Assembly: GCA_022508865.1 (NCBI GenBank)
Contig: JAFLUK010000074.1
Location: 1-7,368, forward strand
DNA: 7,368 bases
Direction of reading: 5' to 3'
Origin: Oscillospiraceae bacterium
Lineage (GTDB): Bacteria; Bacillota; Clostridia; Oscillospirales; Acutalibacteraceae
The notes beneath the pieces were generated by a model. The model made no database searches. It was not told the DNA's origin and was given only the letters and a program-made list of their open reading frames with translations. Position 1 is the first letter of the stretch. Each line of letters starts with the position of its first letter. Shown here in pieces: positions 6,439-7,368 of the stretch. A program made the translations under genes and the position numbers.

Positions 6439-7026
6439 ATGAGCAGAATTGCAGAGGTTAGTCGTGTTACAAAGGAAACCGACATTTATCTGAAAATCAA
6501 TCTTGACGGCACAGGAAAGGCAGATATAGACACAGGTGTGGGTTTTTTTGACCATATGCTGGAGGGCTTTGCAAAGCATGGTCTTTTTGATGTTGAACTA
6601 AAGGTAAAGGGTGACCTTAAGGTTGACTGTCACCACACAATAGAGGATACGGGAATTGTCCTTGGAGAAGCAATCAAAAAGGCAGTAGGCAGCAAAAAGG
6701 GTATCAAAAGATACGGAAACTTTTTGCTTCCTATGGACGAAACCCTTGTAATGTGCGGTATTGATTTGTCAGGCAGACCATACTATTCCTCCGATTTTAA
6801 TTACAGCAACGACAAAACAGGGGATATGGATAACTGTATGGTAGATGAGTTTTTCTATGCTCTGTCCTATAGCGCAATGATGAATTTGCACTTTGTTCAG
6901 TTCAGAGGAAGTAACGACCACCACATCACCGAGGCTGCTTTTAAAGCATTTGCAAAGAGTTTGGATATGGCTGTTACGGTTGATGACAGAATTCAGGGAG
7001 TACTGTCTACAAAGGGTACAATATAA
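6439..7026 (+). CDS. hisB: Imidazoleglycerol-phosphate dehydratase (monofunctional)
   Basis: HisB removes water from imidazoleglycerol phosphate to give imidazole acetol phosphate, the substrate of HisC. It is a manganese-dependent enzyme that assembles into 24-mers. The 195-residue protein covers only the dehydratase domain; the N-terminal phosphatase domain fused in E. coli HisB is absent, as usual in Firmicutes. The metal-binding blocks are intact: FFDHML (36-41), HHTIEDTGIVLGEA (65-78) and DHHITEAAFKAFAK (160-173). LSGRPYY (110-116) and the C-terminal GVLSTKGTI are also typical. The ATG at 6439 is preferred because GAGGTG lies six bases ahead; an in-frame TTG at 6397 inside the end of hisD lacks such support. 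This is the last gene of the operon. A free-standing histidinol-phosphate phosphatase must exist elsewhere in the genome if the pathway is complete. Confidence 0.97.
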   Translation: MSRIAEVSRVTKETDIYLKINLDGTGKADIDTGVGFFDHMLEGFAKHGLFDVELKVKGDLKVDCHHTIEDTGIVLGEAIKKAVGSKKGIKRYGNFLLPMDETLVMCGIDLSGRPYYSSDFNYSNDKTGDMDNCMVDEFFYALSYSAMMNLHFVQFRGSNDHHITEAAFKAFAKSLDMAVTVDDRIQGVLSTKGTI

Positions 7027-7084
7027 TTCCCTGTGGAAAAACAGAACATATCTGTTGTAAAAATAGATAAAAACATACAGATTA

Positions 7085-7114
7085 TTTTGTGTATTGTGTA
7101 TACACATAATTTTT
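7085..7114 (+). terminator. Probable AT-rich terminator after hisB
   Basis: TTTTGTGTAT (7085-7094) pairs with ATACACATAA (7100-7109), with one mismatch, around a five-base loop and is followed by five T residues (7110-7114). The stem is weak in GC but well formed and lies 58 bases after the hisB stop. Part of the same sequence is a perfect palindrome, TGTGTATACACA (7095-7106), so a protein-binding site is a second possibility. Confidence 0.5.
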
Positions 7115-7143
7115 AAAAATCTCTTTATTTTTTTACATCATTG

Positions 7144-7152
7144 TGGTATACT
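7144..7152 (+). promoter_or_regulatory. Extended -10 promoter of the last gene
   Basis: TGG followed by TATACT (-10 at 7147-7152) matches an extended -10 element. A poor -35, TTTATT at 7124-7129, lies 17 bases upstream. Transcription would start near 7159, giving a leader of about 57 bases before the ATG at 7216. The promoter overlaps the palindrome at 7147-7170. Confidence 0.45.
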
Positions 7153-7170
7153 GTACCTAGGTTTAGTATA
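7147..7170. promoter_or_regulatory. 24-bp imperfect palindrome overlapping the -10 and start region, candidate operator
   Basis: TATACT (7147-7152) and AGTATA (7165-7170) are inverted copies placed symmetrically around a perfect central ACCTAGGT (7155-7162). Of 24 positions 20 are symmetric; only the two dinucleotides between the arms break the symmetry. It covers the -10 hexamer and the expected transcription start, the usual place for a repressor dimer. In RNA it could also form a weak hairpin at the start of the leader. No regulator gene is present in the window. Confidence 0.45.
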
Positions 7171-7215
7171 TATCGTGATTTTTTGTATTATTCAGAGAGT
7201 GAGAGGTAGTATAAA

Positions 7216-7368
7216 ATGAAAAAATTATTAGCAATTATGATAGTTGCCCTGATTGCTGTATTTGCTCCTGTCGGAGTTATGGCTGCTTCATACAAAAGCC
7301 CTGTGGCTACAACAAGACCAAACAGCGTTAATGATGATAACGACAATAATAACGGCGATGGTGACGGA
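7216..7368 (+). CDS. Secreted protein with Asn/Asp-rich region, N-terminal 51 codons only (runs off right edge)
   Basis: The start at 7216 follows AGAGG after nine bases and the frame stays open to the right edge. Residues 1-24 form a clear Sec signal peptide: Lys-Lys near the N-terminus, a hydrophobic core (LLAIMIVALIAVFAPVGV) and the cleavage motif VMAA before SYKSP. The mature part begins with a short Ser/Pro/Thr stretch (YKSPVATTRPNS) and turns into a run of Asp, Asn and Gly (residues 39-51) that is still continuing at the edge. Such acidic repeats occur in flexible linkers and calcium-binding stretches of surface proteins, but no defined domain is visible and I do not recognise the family. 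It is probably a separate unit from the his operon, with its own promoter and candidate operator. Confidence 0.7.
   Translation, partial: MKKLLAIMIVALIAVFAPVGVMAASYKSPVATTRPNSVNDDNDNNNGDGDG

Noticed and set aside
5991..6485. 164-codon minus-strand frame opposite the end of hisD
   Set aside because: It lies opposite well-conserved hisD and hisB sequence and shows no protein pattern; it is an antisense shadow.
7040..7056. Inverted repeat AACAGA/TCTGTT after hisB as a terminator
   Set aside because: The 6-bp stem is AT-rich and is followed by GTAAAAATAG, with no T tract on the plus strand.

Overview
The window looks like chromosomal DNA from a low-to-moderate GC Gram-positive anaerobe, most likely a Clostridia member of the Ruminococcus/Eubacterium kind. 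The grounds are strong AGGAGG-type ribosome binding sites, sigma-A-type promoters, U-tailed terminators, a large secreted CotH-type protein with Big2 repeats, and the form of the histidine enzymes. The genus is inference.

Left region (1-880, all readable genes on the minus strand). A two-gene unit starts with a 121-residue two-helix membrane protein. It continues into what looks like the first ten codons of a low-molecular-weight protein tyrosine phosphatase gene (MKRIMFVCHG). That reading frame stops two codons later, inside the codons for the phosphate-binding loop. Beyond the break lie short direct repeats, a core-like inverted repeat with a 7-bp spacer, paired TGTTGGT repeats, a minus-strand terminator, and the first 56 codons of an unrecognised gene running off the left edge. 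The simplest reading is that a mobile element integrated into the phosphatase gene and the left edge is the end of that element. This is inference.

Central region (994-3909, plus strand). One large gene with its own promoter and terminator encodes a 930-residue secreted CotH-family (kinase-like) protein. It has a signal peptide, beta-rich N-terminal modules, the CotH domain, a Thr/Ser/Gln/Pro linker and two Big2-like domains forming a strongly basic tail without acidic residues.

Right region (3967-7114, plus strand). A compact hisC-hisD-hisB operon has a near-consensus promoter and a likely terminator. HisB, HisC and HisD catalyse three of the last four stages of histidine synthesis (imidazoleglycerol-phosphate dehydration, transamination, histidinol oxidation). 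The histidinol-phosphate phosphatase acting between HisC and HisD is not in the window, and neither are hisG, A, F, H, I or E.

The last 250 bases carry an extended -10 promoter overlapped by a 24-bp imperfect palindrome, followed by the start of a secreted protein with an Asn/Asp-rich mature region, cut by the right edge.

No rRNA, tRNA, CRISPR array or intact insertion sequence was found. No clear new multi-gene system is visible. The observations most worth checking are the interrupted phosphatase/attachment-site scar and the palindrome in front of the last gene.
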